A stretch of DNA of 5,790 nt from NCBI GenBank assembly GCA_029932795.1, contig JAOZPL010000137.1:1-5790 (forward strand), in the 5' to 3' direction. The translations under genes were made by a program, and so were the position numbers. The notes beneath the pieces were generated by a model that was not told the DNA's origin, made no database searches, and worked only from the letters and a program-made list of their open reading frames with translations. The stretch is from Candidatus Zixiibacteriota bacterium. Its GTDB lineage: Bacteria; Zixibacteria; MSB-5A5; GN15; FEB-12. Positions 5,582 through 5,790 of this stretch are shown here, piece after piece. Numbering within the stretch: position 1 is the stretch's first letter; every line of letters starts with the position of its first letter.

Positions 5582-5790
5582 CCCAGGGAGAATAGAAGGC
5601 TGTATAAAAACAGCAACCTGCCGGTGGTTGCCAGCACGTTGTTTAAGACCTTGCCGTTTCTACTGTTGAAAACGTTTCTGATCGTTGGCAATGACACCGC
5701 CGGGACATAGAGAGTCAAAAGCAGCCAGGGTGATTCTGTTGCATATATCACCAGTCCCACCGGAATCAGGCAGGCGATTATCAACACAAG
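5569..5790 (-). CDS. menA: 1,4-Dihydroxy-2-naphthoate polyprenyltransferase, C-terminal part
   Basis: Only the last 73 residues lie in the window; the gene continues beyond the right edge. MenA is an integral membrane UbiA-type prenyltransferase that joins a polyprenyl chain to DHNA with loss of CO2, giving demethylmenaquinone. The aspartate-rich catalytic motifs would lie outside the window. The visible part has hydrophobic stretches near residues 4-17 and 22-33 of the fragment, then the loop LPTIRNVFNS and the stretch GKVLNNVLATTGRL, and a last hydrophobic helix LLFLYSLLFSLG. This matches the MenA C-terminal pattern of Gly-x-x-Leu-Asn, TG, then an LFSLG-like helix. The assignment rests on that pattern together with the downstream menC and menE. 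The stop TGA (5569-5571) overlaps the menC start by 13 bases. Confidence 0.85.
   Translation of the reverse strand, partial: LVLIIACLIPVGLVIYATESPWLLLTLYVPAVSLPTIRNVFNSRNGKVLNNVLATTGRLLFLYSLLFSLGCLL

Noticed and set aside
1..5790. An undescribed defence, mobile or biosynthetic system
   Set aside because: All recognisable genes belong to known families (GNAT, ROK kinase, hotdog thioesterase, MenE, MenC, MenA). No transposase, nuclease, toxin, reverse transcriptase or repeat array was seen.

Overview
The window (about 50% GC by eye) is bacterial chromosomal DNA. Its core is part of the o-succinylbenzoate (classical) menaquinone pathway. On the minus strand, read from the right edge leftwards, are the C-terminal end of menA (DHNA polyprenyltransferase), a complete menC (o-succinylbenzoate synthase) and a complete menE (o-succinylbenzoate-CoA ligase). 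The three overlap by 13 and 11 bases and look translationally coupled. A plus-strand hotdog-fold thioesterase resembling DHNA-CoA hydrolase (menI type) converges on menE, and the two stop codons overlap by 4 bases. MenC makes OSB, MenE makes OSB-CoA, an unseen MenB would make DHNA-CoA, the thioesterase releases DHNA and MenA prenylates it. The window therefore holds four of the steps around the central intermediates, but no menB, menD, menF or methyltransferase.

Divergent from the thioesterase is a ROK-family kinase of the polyphosphate glucokinase type (ppgK). The 209 bases between them hold two good sigma70-like promoters, each with a 17-base spacer, pointing in opposite directions. Their -35 boxes overlap on a small inverted repeat. 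The ppgK leader also contains a 29-codon upstream ORF that overlaps the kinase start.

The left part (1-1643) is gene-poor. One clear gene, a GNAT acetyltransferase on the minus strand with its own promoter and ribosome site, sits between two stretches of roughly 350-550 bases without a convincing gene. The right-hand stretch holds a 12-base perfect palindrome, a T7 run, a strong Shine-Dalgarno in front of a six-codon ORF, and a long frame broken by one stop. These look like remnants of a lost gene. At the extreme left is the possible tail of an unrecognised gene.

Organism: the menA-menC-menE order is seen in Bacteroidetes and related FCB-group bacteria, and the GNAT protein resembles ones I associate with uncultured lineages of that kind. 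This is a weak inference; the sequence alone does not fix the phylum. No tRNA, rRNA, CRISPR array, transposase or phage gene was seen. The genes are ordinary, and the regulatory architecture at 2400-2632 and the remnant region at 1300-1640 are the parts most worth a second look.
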